A stretch of DNA of 40,699 nucleotides from Chloroflexota bacterium (GCA_016219545.1 JACRMH010000055.1:1-40699); one strand, 5' to 3'. Counted from the stretch's first letter, positions 1 through 7,856 are shown. The notes: generated from the letters alone by a model not told the origin. A program made the numbers and translations.

Positions 1-49
1 CATCAAACAGGTGCTGCACAAACTGCAAAAGATGGGTAAACTTGTTCAC
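1..49 (-). CDS. IS4-family transposase, N-terminal 16 codons only (partial)
   Basis: A GTG codon at 49-47 on the minus strand opens a frame reading V/M-N-K-F-T-H-L-L-Q-F-V-Q-H-L-F-D. The intact transposase at 5474 begins M-N-T-F-T-H-H-F-Q-F-V-Q-S-V-F-D. An AAGAAGG-type ribosome binding site lies just upstream, as in the intact copy. The rest of the gene lies outside the window, so whether it is functional cannot be judged. Confidence 0.8.
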   Translation of the reverse strand, partial: MNKFTHLLQFVQHLFD

Positions 50-115
50 GGAAACCTTCTTTCTGGTTTGGGACCCTAAGCCCGTATATACCAGTATAGA
101 AGGTTTCTTCCTTTT

Positions 116-141
116 TGTCCGATTTTATGTCCGAAGATCAG
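116..141 (-). repeat. Terminal inverted repeat of the left IS copy
   Basis: The reverse complement reads CTGATCTTCGGACA, then a variable centre, then TCGGACA. It corresponds to the left repeat of the complete IS at 5385-5410. The first 14 bases are identical in the two copies. The inner part also supplies the -35 element of the transposase promoter. Confidence 0.75.
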
Positions 142-185
142 AAAGAATATATGTTCAAAATAGACTGTTTATGTCATAATTAGTC

Positions 186-511
186 ATGTTACCAAGTGGT
201 ATCGTGAGGTTTTTATTCACCGATATCGAAGGCAGCACACGCCTCTGGCAGGAATGTCCCGAGGCCATGATCGCGCATGCGCGGCATGACGAGATTTTGC
301 GAGAAGTGGTCGAATCGAACCACGGCTATATTTTTCAAATCGTCGGCGATTCGTTCAGCGCAGCTTTCCATAACGCAATGGATGGATTGCGCGCGGTCAT
401 ATCAGCTCAACACGGTTTACTCTGCGTGTAATGTCCGCCGCGCATGGTGGACAAATACTCCTCACCCAAACAACATACGACCTATTACAAAACACCCTGC
501 CGGAGGATGTA
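186..511 (+). pseudogene. Class III adenylate/guanylate cyclase remnant with internal deletion and frameshift
   Basis: The first 80 codons carry the class III cyclase opening FLFTDIEGSTRLW (first metal Asp) and IVGDSF (second metal Asp). The adenine-recognising Lys usually found four residues before the second Asp is Gln here. The frame stops at 429-431. In another frame, from about 425, the text continues RVMSAAHGGQILLTQTTYDL and then LPEDV. This is the conserved segment that normally follows about 45 residues later in these cyclases. The middle, including the HTGE-like strand and the catalytic Asn, has been lost with a frame change. The remnant then runs directly into an unrelated remnant near 512. 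No activity is expected. Confidence 0.8.
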
Positions 512-729
512 AGTACGCCAGCGCGGAAGCAATGGAGCAGCACGTGCAAGGCCTCGGAGATATCGCCAGGCGATCATATGAATACATGAATGCCATGAGT
601 TTTGAGATCTACGACGATCTGAGTGAGTCCATGTTGACGATGATGGCAAATCTTGCAAGATCGGGAGTGCCCGTGAAAATCGTTCCTCAGAAAATTGGTG
701 GATTCATCTGCCTCGACCGAATTGTATGA
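512..729 (+). pseudogene. 3' remnant of a small alpha/beta-barrel-like protein gene
   Basis: From about 514 the frame reads SAEAMEQHVQGLGDIARRS and continues to a stop at 727-729. It aligns along its length with the last 70 residues of the intact 125-residue protein at 7198-7575, which has DIEAMEKHMQNLGDIGTKA. The end of the relic, KIVPQKIGGFICL, matches VTMRPQPAGGYIRL. The 5' half is missing and is replaced by the cyclase remnant. The stop overlaps the ATG of the acetyltransferase gene (ATGA), so the parent gene was probably translated in coupling with it. Confidence 0.7.
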
Positions 730-1247
730 CCGTTATCCTCGAAACTCCCCGTCTCATCCTCCGCCATCAAGTCATCGAAGACCTGGATGAACTCTGGGCG
801 CTGTATTGCGATCCCAACATCACAAAATATATTCCCGATGCGCCGCGTTCGCGCGAAGAAGCACAGGAGGAATTGGAATGGCACATGAACGGACATCCCA
901 AACATCCCGAGTTGGGGCTCTGGGCAACCATTCACAAAGAAACGGGAAAATTCATCGGTCGCTGCGGACTGCTCCCGTGGAAGATCGATGGGCAGGATGA
1001 AGTCGAAGTGGCGTATACGATTGCGGAAGCGTATCAGGCTCAAGGCTTGGGAACTGAAGCGGCGCAAGCCATCCTGCAATATGGTTTCAAAAAATTGAAT
1101 TTGCCGCGCCTGATCTGCCTAATCGATTCAGAGAACATCGCATCCCAAAAAGTTGCAGAGAAAATCGGCATGGCCTTTGAAAAAGAAGGCCGTGATGAAA
1201 TGGGTCCATTTTGGGTTTATTCAAGAGCGAGGAAAAATGACATCTGA
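726..1247 (+). CDS. GNAT-family N-acetyltransferase (RimJ/RimL-like)
   Basis: This 173-residue protein fits the Acetyltransf_3 branch of the GNAT fold, which moves an acetyl group from acetyl-CoA to an amine, often a protein N-terminus or a small molecule. It opens with the typical TPRLILR strand. It has the acetyl-CoA binding stretch Q-A-Q-G-L-G-T-E-A (about 109-117) and the late ENIASQKVAEKIGM segment that packs against CoA. The ATG at 726 overlaps the stop of the preceding remnant, and the 3' end overlaps the next gene by 11 bases, so it was or is part of a plus-strand operon. The acceptor cannot be predicted. Confidence 0.88.
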   Translation: MTVILETPRLILRHQVIEDLDELWALYCDPNITKYIPDAPRSREEAQEELEWHMNGHPKHPELGLWATIHKETGKFIGRCGLLPWKIDGQDEVEVAYTIAEAYQAQGLGTEAAQAILQYGFKKLNLPRLICLIDSENIASQKVAEKIGMAFEKEGRDEMGPFWVYSRARKNDI

Positions 1248-2322
1248 AACCGAGCATGGCTATCTTGTTCTCGCCGACATCAGCGGATACACATCCTACC
1301 TCGCGCGGGTGGAGCTTGAACATGCGCAGGAAATCCTGACCGATCTGCTGGCAGCCATCGTTGACCAATTCAAGCAGGCGCTGACCATTTCCAAATTGGA
1401 GGGTGACGCGGTCTTCGCCAACATAAACGAATCCGACCTACCCAACGGCGAACGACTTTTGGAACTCATCGAAGGAACTTATTTCGCTTTTCGCCAACGC
1501 CGTGATATGTGCGAAAGGCAAACCACCTGCGCCTGCCGCGCCTGCGCAAACATCCCATCGCTTGACCTCAAATTCTTCGTCCATCACGGCGATTACATTA
1601 TCCAGAATATTTCAGGGATCCGTGAACTGGTCGGCTCGGATATCAACCTGATCCACCGTCTGACAAAAAATCATCTTACCGAAAAGACAGGCTGGCGTGC
1701 ATATGTTTTATTCACAGAAAAAGCGCTGGAACATATCAACGTCCATCCCGAAGGATTGCACGAGCAAATCGAATCCTACGAACATCTTGGCGATGTTTCA
1801 ACCCTGAGCATGGACATTCATCCGCGTTACGATGAAATGGTCGCGACAAATCGTGTGGTGGTCTCGCCCGAAGAAGCGGATTTCAAACTCGAATATGATT
1901 TCAACGCACCGCCACACATCGTCTGGGATTGGATCATGGACATCAACCGCCGCACGCAGGCTATGGGAGAATCTGGACATTGGTCTGCCATCGTGCGCCC
2001 GGGTGGACGAAGCGGAGTGGGGGCAAAAAATCATTGCGCACATGGTAAGGGAATCACGCAGGAAACGATTCAGGACTGGCGTCCATTCGAATATGGGACC
2101 AGCATGAATATTGACGGAAAGGCGGTGTATCAAAATATGTATCTCTTCACCCCGCTCGATGACGGCGAACGCACCCGCGTCGAAATACGCCTGAAACTCT
2201 TCAAGCCCGCACCTCTCTGGCTCAGCCGCATCATGGTCAAAATGGAATTTGCCAGGGATCAGCCTTATCAGCATTGGTTCGAGAGCATCAAGCATTTGAT
2301 GGAAACGGGCACCTACTCTTAA
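1237..2322 (+). CDS. DUF2652-like cyclase-fold domain fused to a SRPBCC domain
   Basis: The start is ATG 1237, preceded by GAGGA and overlapping the acetyltransferase stop; an upstream in-frame ATG at 1153 has no such support. The protein has 361 residues. Residues 1-200 resemble DUF2652, a family annotated as of unknown function. They hold LADISGYTS (D14), K53-L-E-G-D57, VHHGDY (115-120) and E130...N137...R141. These sit at the positions and nearly the spacing of the metal Asp pair, adenine Lys, purine-specifying Asp and transition-state Asn/Arg of class III cyclases. A cysteine cluster (C92, C98, C100, C103) is unusual and may bind metal. Residues 215-357 look like a SRPBCC ligand-binding domain. 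The next gene, 51 bases on, encodes a cyclic-nucleotide-binding domain. Cyclase activity is an inference. Confidence 0.8.
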   Translation: MTSETEHGYLVLADISGYTSYLARVELEHAQEILTDLLAAIVDQFKQALTISKLEGDAVFANINESDLPNGERLLELIEGTYFAFRQRRDMCERQTTCACRACANIPSLDLKFFVHHGDYIIQNISGIRELVGSDINLIHRLTKNHLTEKTGWRAYVLFTEKALEHINVHPEGLHEQIESYEHLGDVSTLSMDIHPRYDEMVATNRVVVSPEEADFKLEYDFNAPPHIVWDWIMDINRRTQAMGESGHWSAIVRPGGRSGVGAKNHCAHGKGITQETIQDWRPFEYGTSMNIDGKAVYQNMYLFTPLDDGERTRVEIRLKLFKPAPLWLSRIMVKMEFARDQPYQHWFESIKHLMETGTYS

Positions 2323-2373
2323 TCCATTCGCGAAGATCCGTAAGATCAGAAGCAAAGTTCTACTTTTATTTAT

Positions 2374-5295
2374 ATGTCCACCTTTGCCTCCCGCCTCCGC
2401 ACCGTGCTCAACATCCACGCCGACGAAAGCCGCCTAGCCGCGCTCGTCATCGGTGTGATGCTGCTGACCTCGGCTGGATTCACATTGGGAAGCACAAGCA
2501 TCGGGACATTATTTCTCACTCGCTTCGGCGTGGAATATCTGCCATATATGTATCTGCCGCTGGGAATCATCTCCCTCGTCACCTCATTGGGGATCACCGC
2601 TCTGCTTGCACGAGTCCGCCGCGAAGCGCTTTACATCTTCATTCCCATTGGCATAGCAGTTCTCACCGTCATTGCATGGCTGATGCTTTTCAGCACATGG
2701 AAGAGTATCTATCCAATTCTGTGGCTTGGCAAGGAAGTCATCAATTCCCTCGTGAGTTTGGTGGTATGGGGAATCGCCAGCACCGTTTGTGATACGCGCC
2801 AATCGAAACGGCTCTTCCCTCTCTTCAATGCTGGACGCATCCTCGGCGCGGTCATCGGCGGCTTTGGCACGGGTTTTCTGGTGAATCAAATTGGCACGCA
2901 AAACCTTCTTCTGGTTTGGGCCGGGATGCTGCTCCTCGCCTTCGCGCTCACCCGCGCCTTGATGAAGGATCGCATCCCGGTTGAACAAGTTCGAAAAACC
3001 CACCGCAAACAAAAACAACCCACGCTGATACAGGAAATGCAGCAAGGCTTTCAATTCGTGCGGGGATCATCATTGATGATCTGGGTTTCCCTTGCCGCTA
3101 TTTTCTTTTCCATCTTATATCGTTGTATTGACCTGCCCTTTGCCCAGGCCGCCTCGATGCAATATCTCGGAAACGAAAAATCGCTGGCAGGTTTTTTGGG
3201 ACTCTTCGAGGGTCTGACCACCGCAACCGCATTTCTCGCTTCAACATTCATAGCCAACCGCCTGTATATGCGCTTTGGCATTATGAATGCCATCCTCGCA
3301 TTACCGGTCATTTATCTCATCGGTTTTGGTGGTCTCGCCCTCACGAATACATTCGCAGTCATCATTGCATTTCGTTTCATACAAATGCTCTGGCTTTCCG
3401 GCATCGCCGACTCAGCCTATCAGGCCATGTTCAACGCAGTGCCTGCATCGCGCCGAGACCAGGTCCGTGCCTTCATCGGTGGTGTCCCCGAACAGGCAGG
3501 GACCATCCTTGCAGGTCTCGTTACCATCGTATTTGGATCACATCAACTTGCTTTTGTCGGGCTTGCAGTTGCTATTGTCACTACGTTCATCATTTGGCGT
3601 GCGGGCCGCGCTTACAGCTTTACCCTCGTTGATTCACTCCGCAAAGGCCGCCCTACAATTTTTGGTCAAGACAATCGCCCGGATGCCATCGCGATCAGCG
3701 CCGCACTCAACGGCATGAAGCACCCCGACCCAATGGTTCGCCGCATCTCGGCCGAAATCATCAGCACACATTCCTCCGCAACCGACGCTCTCGTCCATGC
3801 TCTTTTTGATGAAGACATGAACGTTTGCATTTCTGCACTAAAAGGATTGACTCGCCTGCAAGCATCTTCTGCCCTTCTCGATATTGCATCGCTTCTTTCC
3901 GCCCCGCAGTCTGAGGTCCGCTCTCAGGCAGTGGACTCCCTTCGGGCATTGACTCCTTACCCGCGCGGACTGAGCGCCATGCTCGACCCGATGCTCAACG
4001 ATAAAGATGCACAAGTTCGGGTGCGTACGATTGTCGCATTGTTATCCATTGACCCTTCTCACCCATCCCGAAATGTGCTCCGTCAGATGTCCATCATCGG
4101 GGATGGGGATGAACGCGCCATGGCTTTGAACGCGCTGGCTGAAGTCGGTGACCCAAATGCGCTCCTTCTTTTCTCGAACGAGTTAAATGATGAATATGCG
4201 CCCATTGCAGTTCGCAGTGCTGCTGCATCTGCATTGGCATCTTGTGGAAATGAAGCCATTCTGGAACTGAAGAATGCACTGGCATCAGAAAATTTATCCC
4301 TCAAAGCAAGCGCCGCCGCCGCACTGGGAAAGATCGGGGATGCATCCCTGCCTGCGACATTGGATTCTTTATCAGAACCTGATTCAGAAGAGGGAGCCCT
4401 TCTCACGCTGAATCAACTATCGGTCTGGAAAGAAGCGGTGCGTCTGCGGAAGTATGTCAAAACCCGCGTCGAGTCATCCATTTACTATGAAAATCTGCGG
4501 CTTGCCATTCGTCATCCCGAAAATGAGCGGATCCATTTATTGACAGATTCGCTTCAAAGCCGTGCCCGCCGCGATGCCATATATGCATTAAAAGCATTAG
4601 GGCTTCTGGGTGAACGCGATACCATTTCGGTTGCGATTGAAAGCCTTCAGAGCAATGATTCGGCACAACATGCCAACGCGCTCGAAACACTCGAGACAAT
4701 TCGCGAAGCCGCGTTCATTCGTTCATTGTTCCGCATCTGGGAGCCTGGCAATGAAACCCAACCAATGATGAAGGCACAGGCTGTGATCGCCGAGCTGTTA
4801 AATGAAAAGGATGAATGGCTGCGTGTCTGTGCAATTTTTGCAAAGGATGAACCCATGGAAACTTTGACCACTCTTTCAACAATGGAGCGGGTTTTGCTCC
4901 TGCGCCGTGTGCCCTTGCTTGCCGATCTCCCCCCCGCCGACCTGCAACGGGTAGCTGCCATCGCCACCGAGCATGATTTTGTGGAGGGCGAAATTATTTG
5001 CGAACAAGGTGAGATCGGCAATGAAATGTATGTGATCGTCTCTGGCGAAGTGCGGATTGTGGTGAACAGTGAAGCACAATTCGGAAAAGAAATTGCCCGC
5101 CGCACAGCAGGAGCCATTGTCGGTGAAATGTCAATCATCAGTAGGGATACTCGCATGGCCTCGGTAATTGCCATCGGCGATGTGCGGGTGTTGTGTCTGG
5201 ACCGAATGAGTTTCGAGAGTCTCCTGCGGGAACGTCCCGAAGTCTCACTGGCTGTGATGCGGGAGTTGTGTAGCCGATTAAGCGAGTTTAAGTGA
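2374..5295 (+). CDS. Transporter-like membrane protein with HEAT repeats and a cNMP-binding domain
   Basis: This 973-residue fusion starts with about 12 hydrophobic segments (residues 20-415), resembling MFS or ATP/ADP-translocase (NTT) proteins. The motif ADSAYQAMFNAVPASRRDQVRAF lies near 345-367. Residues 440-830 form a long run of HEAT/Armadillo-like helical repeats (for example DPMVRRISAEI and AVRSAAASALAS). Residues 848-965 form a cyclic-nucleotide-binding domain with EGEIICEQGEIGNEMYVI and a phosphate-binding cassette in which E918 (GEMSII) and R927 (TRMAS) are kept. cAMP or cGMP binding is therefore plausible. The transported substrate is unknown. No ribosome binding site is visible before ATG 2374, so the message may be poorly initiated, leaderless, or coupled to the gene 51 bases upstream. 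Confidence 0.85.
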   Translation: MSTFASRLRTVLNIHADESRLAALVIGVMLLTSAGFTLGSTSIGTLFLTRFGVEYLPYMYLPLGIISLVTSLGITALLARVRREALYIFIPIGIAVLTVIAWLMLFSTWKSIYPILWLGKEVINSLVSLVVWGIASTVCDTRQSKRLFPLFNAGRILGAVIGGFGTGFLVNQIGTQNLLLVWAGMLLLAFALTRALMKDRIPVEQVRKTHRKQKQPTLIQEMQQGFQFVRGSSLMIWVSLAAIFFSILYRCIDLPFAQAASMQYLGNEKSLAGFLGLFEGLTTATAFLASTFIANRLYMRFGIMNAILALPVIYLIGFGGLALTNTFAVIIAFRFIQMLWLSGIADSAYQAMFNAVPASRRDQVRAFIGGVPEQAGTILAGLVTIVFGSHQLAFVGLAVAIVTTFIIWRAGRAYSFTLVDSLRKGRPTIFGQDNRPDAIAISAALNGMKHPDPMVRRISAEIISTHSSATDALVHALFDEDMNVCISALKGLTRLQASSALLDIASLLSAPQSEVRSQAVDSLRALTPYPRGLSAMLDPMLNDKDAQVRVRTIVALLSIDPSHPSRNVLRQMSIIGDGDERAMALNALAEVGDPNALLLFSNELNDEYAPIAVRSAAASALASCGNEAILELKNALASENLSLKASAAAALGKIGDASLPATLDSLSEPDSEEGALLTLNQLSVWKEAVRLRKYVKTRVESSIYYENLRLAIRHPENERIHLLTDSLQSRARRDAIYALKALGLLGERDTISVAIESLQSNDSAQHANALETLETIREAAFIRSLFRIWEPGNETQPMMKAQAVIAELLNEKDEWLRVCAIFAKDEPMETLTTLSTMERVLLLRRVPLLADLPPADLQRVAAIATEHDFVEGEIICEQGEIGNEMYVIVSGEVRIVVNSEAQFGKEIARRTAGAIVGEMSIISRDTRMASVIAIGDVRVLCLDRMSFESLLRERPEVSLAVMRELCSRLSEFK

Positions 5296-5384
5296 CACTA
5301 AGATTACGTCTGTCCATGATTGGAATGCGATCCTTCCGTTATTCAATCATAAGGCCTCGAGCGCGGTCTACACCACGTATACAG

Positions 5385-5410
5385 CTGATCTTCGGACAAG
5401 AGTTCGGACA
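5385..5410 (+). repeat. Left terminal inverted repeat of the IS
   Basis: The inner core TTCGGACAAGAGTTCGGACA pairs with the reverse complement of 6541-6560, with one mismatch. The outer six bases CTGATC are also found at the end of the related partial copy at 136-141, so they probably belong to the element. Confidence 0.75.
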
Positions 5411-5433
5411 AAAAGAAGGAAACCTTCTATACT
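5405..5433 (+). promoter_or_regulatory. Transposase promoter overlapping the left repeat
   Basis: A -35-like CGGACA at 5405-5410 is followed after 17 bases by TATACT at 5428-5433. The same TCGGACA, 17-base spacer and TATACT are kept in the related copy at the left edge, which supports a functional promoter. Because the -35 lies in the terminal repeat, transposase binding there could repress transcription. Confidence 0.6.
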
Positions 5434-5473
5434 GGAATGTGGGCTCGGGACCCAAACCAGAAAGGAGGTTTCC
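5418..5473 (+). promoter_or_regulatory. Leader stem that covers the transposase ribosome binding site
   Basis: GGAAACCTTCT (5418-5428) can pair with AGGAGGTTTCC (5463-5473), which contains the Shine-Dalgarno AGGAGG and ends at the ATG. The related left copy preserves the stem with a perfect 10-bp pairing despite base differences. The 5' arm starts upstream of or at the -10 box, so it would be present only in transcripts entering from outside. This is the usual logic for protecting an IS from read-through expression. Confidence 0.55.
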
Positions 5474-6559
5474 ATGAATACGTTTACCCATCATTTTCAG
5501 TTTGTGCAGTCTGTATTTGATGAAAAAGAGATTGCCGAAAAAGCAAAGCCAATCATCGAGGGGATCTTGAAAGCTCGCTCACCACGACTGAGCGATATTG
5601 CACGAGAAATGACAGGTAGAGAAGATAGGAATTACAAATGCATCCAACGCTTTCTTGAAAAGACAACACCTCAAGTGACCTTGTTGCGTTTATTTCAAGA
5701 GAGCGCTTCTTTTGTGATTGGAGATCCAACCGAAATGCCGCGGCCTCAAGCCAGAAAGACAGACTATGTTGGAACCCTGGGTGATGGTCAAACCAGTGGG
5801 TATTGGCTGCTGTTTTTGTCAACTGCCTTTCATGGGCGATCCATCCCCTGTGGCTTTGTGAGCTATTCTTCCAAAACCATCAATCAAGCATCCATCTCCC
5901 GCAACCGCGAGCATTTTGAAGCATTTGCACAGGTGAAAGAAGTGATTGGAGACCGACCTTTGGTTTTGGACCGTGAGTTTAGCTATCTGGAGTTGATGGA
6001 AAGCCTGATCTTCGAAAGCGTGAACTTTGTCATTCGGCTCAAAGTGGGTCCAAAATTCACCGATCAAGAAGGAAAGATTGTGACTTTGACGATTTCCAAA
6101 GGAGAAAGACGGGTGATCAACAAGGTGTTCTATATGGGCAAGGTCTTTGTCAATCTAATTGGTGTTTGGCAAGAAGGTTTCAGTCAACCGATGTGGGTCA
6201 TGACCAATCTCAAAGCCGAGGAGGTTCTGGAAATTTATTTGCAGCGGATGAAGATCGAAGAGAGTTTTCGGGATCTGAAAAACATGTTAGGCATGGACAA
6301 ATTGATGTCGAAACGACGCGATCATATGGAGAAAATGGTAGCTCTGCTTTTGATTGCATACACGATCGCACTCTGGTTAGGTGAAACTTTACGAGAGACT
6401 ATTTTCCCAATAGACAGCCGCAAACAAAAGATGTATTCTGGTCTGTTCATTTTCCTGAAACTCAAGTTTGATCTTTCCCCTCCCAATGTTTTGCATGCCT
6501 TCTCCCTTGCTCTTTCTGCCTTCAGATCCTGCCTCCTACCTGTCCGAACTCTTGTCTGA
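5474..6559 (+). CDS. IS4-family DDE transposase
   Basis: This 361-residue transposase starts at ATG 5474 behind a strong AAAGGAGG. The DDE triad is readable as D84 (GDPTEM), D166 (LVLDREF) and E262. The IS4 signature Y-(2)-R-(3)-E-(6)-K is exact at Y255, R258, E262 and K269 within YLQRMKIEESFRDLK. The length is within the usual range for the family and the frame is open to the right terminal repeat, so the enzyme looks intact. It catalyses cut-and-paste movement of the surrounding element and reads away from the 0.2-5.3 kb gene block. Confidence 0.93.
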   Translation: MNTFTHHFQFVQSVFDEKEIAEKAKPIIEGILKARSPRLSDIAREMTGREDRNYKCIQRFLEKTTPQVTLLRLFQESASFVIGDPTEMPRPQARKTDYVGTLGDGQTSGYWLLFLSTAFHGRSIPCGFVSYSSKTINQASISRNREHFEAFAQVKEVIGDRPLVLDREFSYLELMESLIFESVNFVIRLKVGPKFTDQEGKIVTLTISKGERRVINKVFYMGKVFVNLIGVWQEGFSQPMWVMTNLKAEEVLEIYLQRMKIEESFRDLKNMLGMDKLMSKRRDHMEKMVALLLIAYTIALWLGETLRETIFPIDSRKQKMYSGLFIFLKLKFDLSPPNVLHAFSLALSAFRSCLLPVRTLV

Positions 6560-6566
6560 ACTTCAA
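6541..6566 (-). repeat. Right terminal inverted repeat of the IS
   Basis: The reverse complement of the inner 20 bases is TTCAGACAAGAGTTCGGACA, matching the left repeat except for one base. The TGA stop of the transposase (6557-6559) falls within this repeat. Confidence 0.75.
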
Positions 6567-6754
6567 TTAGGGAATGTTGTCAAATGGTTTGATTGGTTGT
6601 ATAGTTGGCATGAGTGCGGGAGATGGATTATTCCGCATAAGACGACTCCGTAGGGGGTGGTTATATGGAAATGTTACACGTAATATATAGTTAGCCCGCT
6701 ATCCCTCGTGAAGCGGTTTTATTTGGTAAGCTAGAACAAAAAAAGGAGAAAACA

Positions 6755-7186
6755 ATGGCTTTACAATTTGAATCTTCAGAAGTAATTGATCGACCAATCG
6801 ACAAAGTATTTCACTTTTACGCTGTAGAGCATGTTCGAAATCACCCCCGCTGGGATTCAGATATCGAACTCTGGCTGGATTCCGACGCTCCCATTAGCGT
6901 TGGAACGATTATCCACAGGCGTAACAAACGCAGTGGAACTCCTGTCGAAGGAACAATGAAGGTCGTTGAATTCGAACCAAATCACATGGTTGCAATGGAA
7001 ATCCATGACGGTCCTGCTATCATGTACGGTAGGACAATATTTGAAGCGATTAACGGGAGCCAAACGAAAATCACTACCATTATTGATATACCGTGGATGG
7101 ATGAAAAAACAGACAAGACTTTTATGAACAACCGATTGGCACAAGTCTCTCAAATCAGAAAACAACTGATGGAATCTGAGTTGTAA
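6755..7186 (+). CDS. SRPBCC-family protein (polyketide cyclase/START-like)
   Basis: This 143-residue protein has the START-like helix-grip pattern: an opening strand FESSEVIDRPIDKVF, then WDSDIE in the first helix region, VGTIIHR, strands such as EGTMKVVEFEPN, and a final long helix MNNRLAQVSQIRKQL. Such proteins bind hydrophobic ligands in a central cavity; the ligand is not predictable here. AAAAGGAG lies eight bases before the ATG. The next gene starts 11 bases after the stop, so the two are probably cotranscribed. The SRPBCC domain at the C-terminus of the 1237 gene shows that this fold recurs in the region. Confidence 0.8.
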   Translation: MALQFESSEVIDRPIDKVFHFYAVEHVRNHPRWDSDIELWLDSDAPISVGTIIHRRNKRSGTPVEGTMKVVEFEPNHMVAMEIHDGPAIMYGRTIFEAINGSQTKITTIIDIPWMDEKTDKTFMNNRLAQVSQIRKQLMESEL

Positions 7187-7197
7187 GGAATACCGCC

Positions 7198-7575
7198 ATG
7201 TCTGAACCAATCATTTTCATCGCCCATCAAAAGATCAAGCAAGGCAAAGCCGGAGAGTACAAGAAGGTCTATCAGGAGGTAGGAGGATGGATGGAGGCGA
7301 ACAAGCCCCAGACCGCTGCGCACATTGCCTATCTCAGCGAAGATGGCACAGAGGCGAGTGTTGTCCACATCTTCCCAGATATTGAGGCAATGGAGAAACA
7401 CATGCAAAACCTGGGCGACATAGGAACAAAAGCATTTGCGCTGATGGAAATTGTCGGTTTCGATGTTTATGGAACGCCCAGCAAGATGGTTATGGATTCA
7501 ATGTTAAAGATGATTCCAGAAGCAAAGGTGACTATGAGACCTCAGCCTGCAGGCGGATATATCCGTCTCAAATAA
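7198..7575 (+). CDS. Small protein, possibly of the dimeric alpha/beta-barrel (monooxygenase-like) fold
   Basis: The 125 residues start IIFIAHQKIKQGKAGEYKKVY, a beta-strand then helix layout seen in antibiotic-biosynthesis-monooxygenase-like ferredoxin folds. They end with VTMRPQPAGGYIRLK. No catalytic residue can be named and the fold is a weak inference. The gene follows the SRPBCC gene by 11 bases and is closed by the terminator at 7647. A decayed paralogue of its C-terminal half lies at 512-729, so this family was present at least twice at the locus. Confidence 0.7.
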   Translation: MSEPIIFIAHQKIKQGKAGEYKKVYQEVGGWMEANKPQTAAHIAYLSEDGTEASVVHIFPDIEAMEKHMQNLGDIGTKAFALMEIVGFDVYGTPSKMVMDSMLKMIPEAKVTMRPQPAGGYIRLK

Positions 7576-7646
7576 CGCGGGCTACCGATTAACTCAGGCG
7601 TCAAGAGATCAGCAAAAAAGAAGTTGAAAAGAAAAAAGAAGCGAAG

Positions 7647-7675
7647 AACGGCTCCAATGTCTGAGCCGTTTTTTG
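7647..7675 (+). terminator. Rho-independent terminator
   Basis: AACGGCTC (7647-7654) pairs perfectly with GAGCCGTT (7663-7670) across an 8-base loop, and a T-rich run TTTTTTG follows. It ends the transcript of the genes at 6755 and 7198. Confidence 0.88.
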
Positions 7676-7793
7676 TTTCCTGTGCAGACAGAACTGTCCC
7701 TCTCCAACTGAACCCAACTGGTTACAAACCCTTGATCCATGCCTTTAAGTAGATAACAAATCAAAAAGAGTCACAAGTTTCATAATTCATCCT

Positions 7794-7832
7794 CCACTCC
7801 CGGTTTCTTTCAGGTATAGGAGACGGGAGTGG
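7794..7832. terminator. Hairpin at the end of the acyltransferase operon
   Basis: CCACTCCCG (7794-7802) pairs with CGGGAGTGG (7824-7832) around a 21-base loop, just past the 3' end of the minus-strand acyltransferase gene. There is no strong U-tract on the minus side, so a terminator role is only tentative. Confidence 0.35.
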
Positions 7833-7856
7833 ATTCTTTAATTCGCTCACCGATAT

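Larger units (their letters stand above)
1..141 (-). mobile_element. 5' end of an IS4-family element, cut by window edge
   Basis: Read on the minus strand, this segment matches the start of the complete IS at 5385-6566 over its whole length at roughly 80% identity by eye. The match covers the terminal repeat, the -35/-10 promoter, a hairpin leader and the first 16 transposase codons. The outer end is at about 141, and the body of the element continues beyond position 1. The two copies differ at many positions, so they are relatives rather than a recent duplication. Confidence 0.85.
5385..6566 (+). mobile_element. Complete IS4-family insertion sequence
   Basis: About 1.18 kb long, with one transposase gene filling almost the whole element. 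The outer ends are imperfect 26-bp inverted repeats, with 22 of 26 positions matching by hand alignment. The inner 20 bases (5391-5410 and 6541-6560) differ at one position. The transposase stop codon lies inside the right repeat. No convincing target-site duplication was found: the bases outside the two ends do not match. Either it has been lost or the element ends were misplaced by a few bases. Confidence 0.85.

Noticed and set aside
277..729. Single 150-codon frame as a gene
   Set aside because: Its first 75 codons are out of frame with clear cyclase text; only its 3' part matches a known protein, so it is a relic.
1153..1236. Earlier start for the DUF2652-SRPBCC gene
   Set aside because: It lies inside the acetyltransferase gene with no ribosome site, while ATG 1237 has GAGGA and begins exactly at the conserved domain.
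5385..6566. Target-site duplication of the IS
   Set aside because: Several end placements were tried by eye and no flanking direct repeat of 4-12 bases was found.
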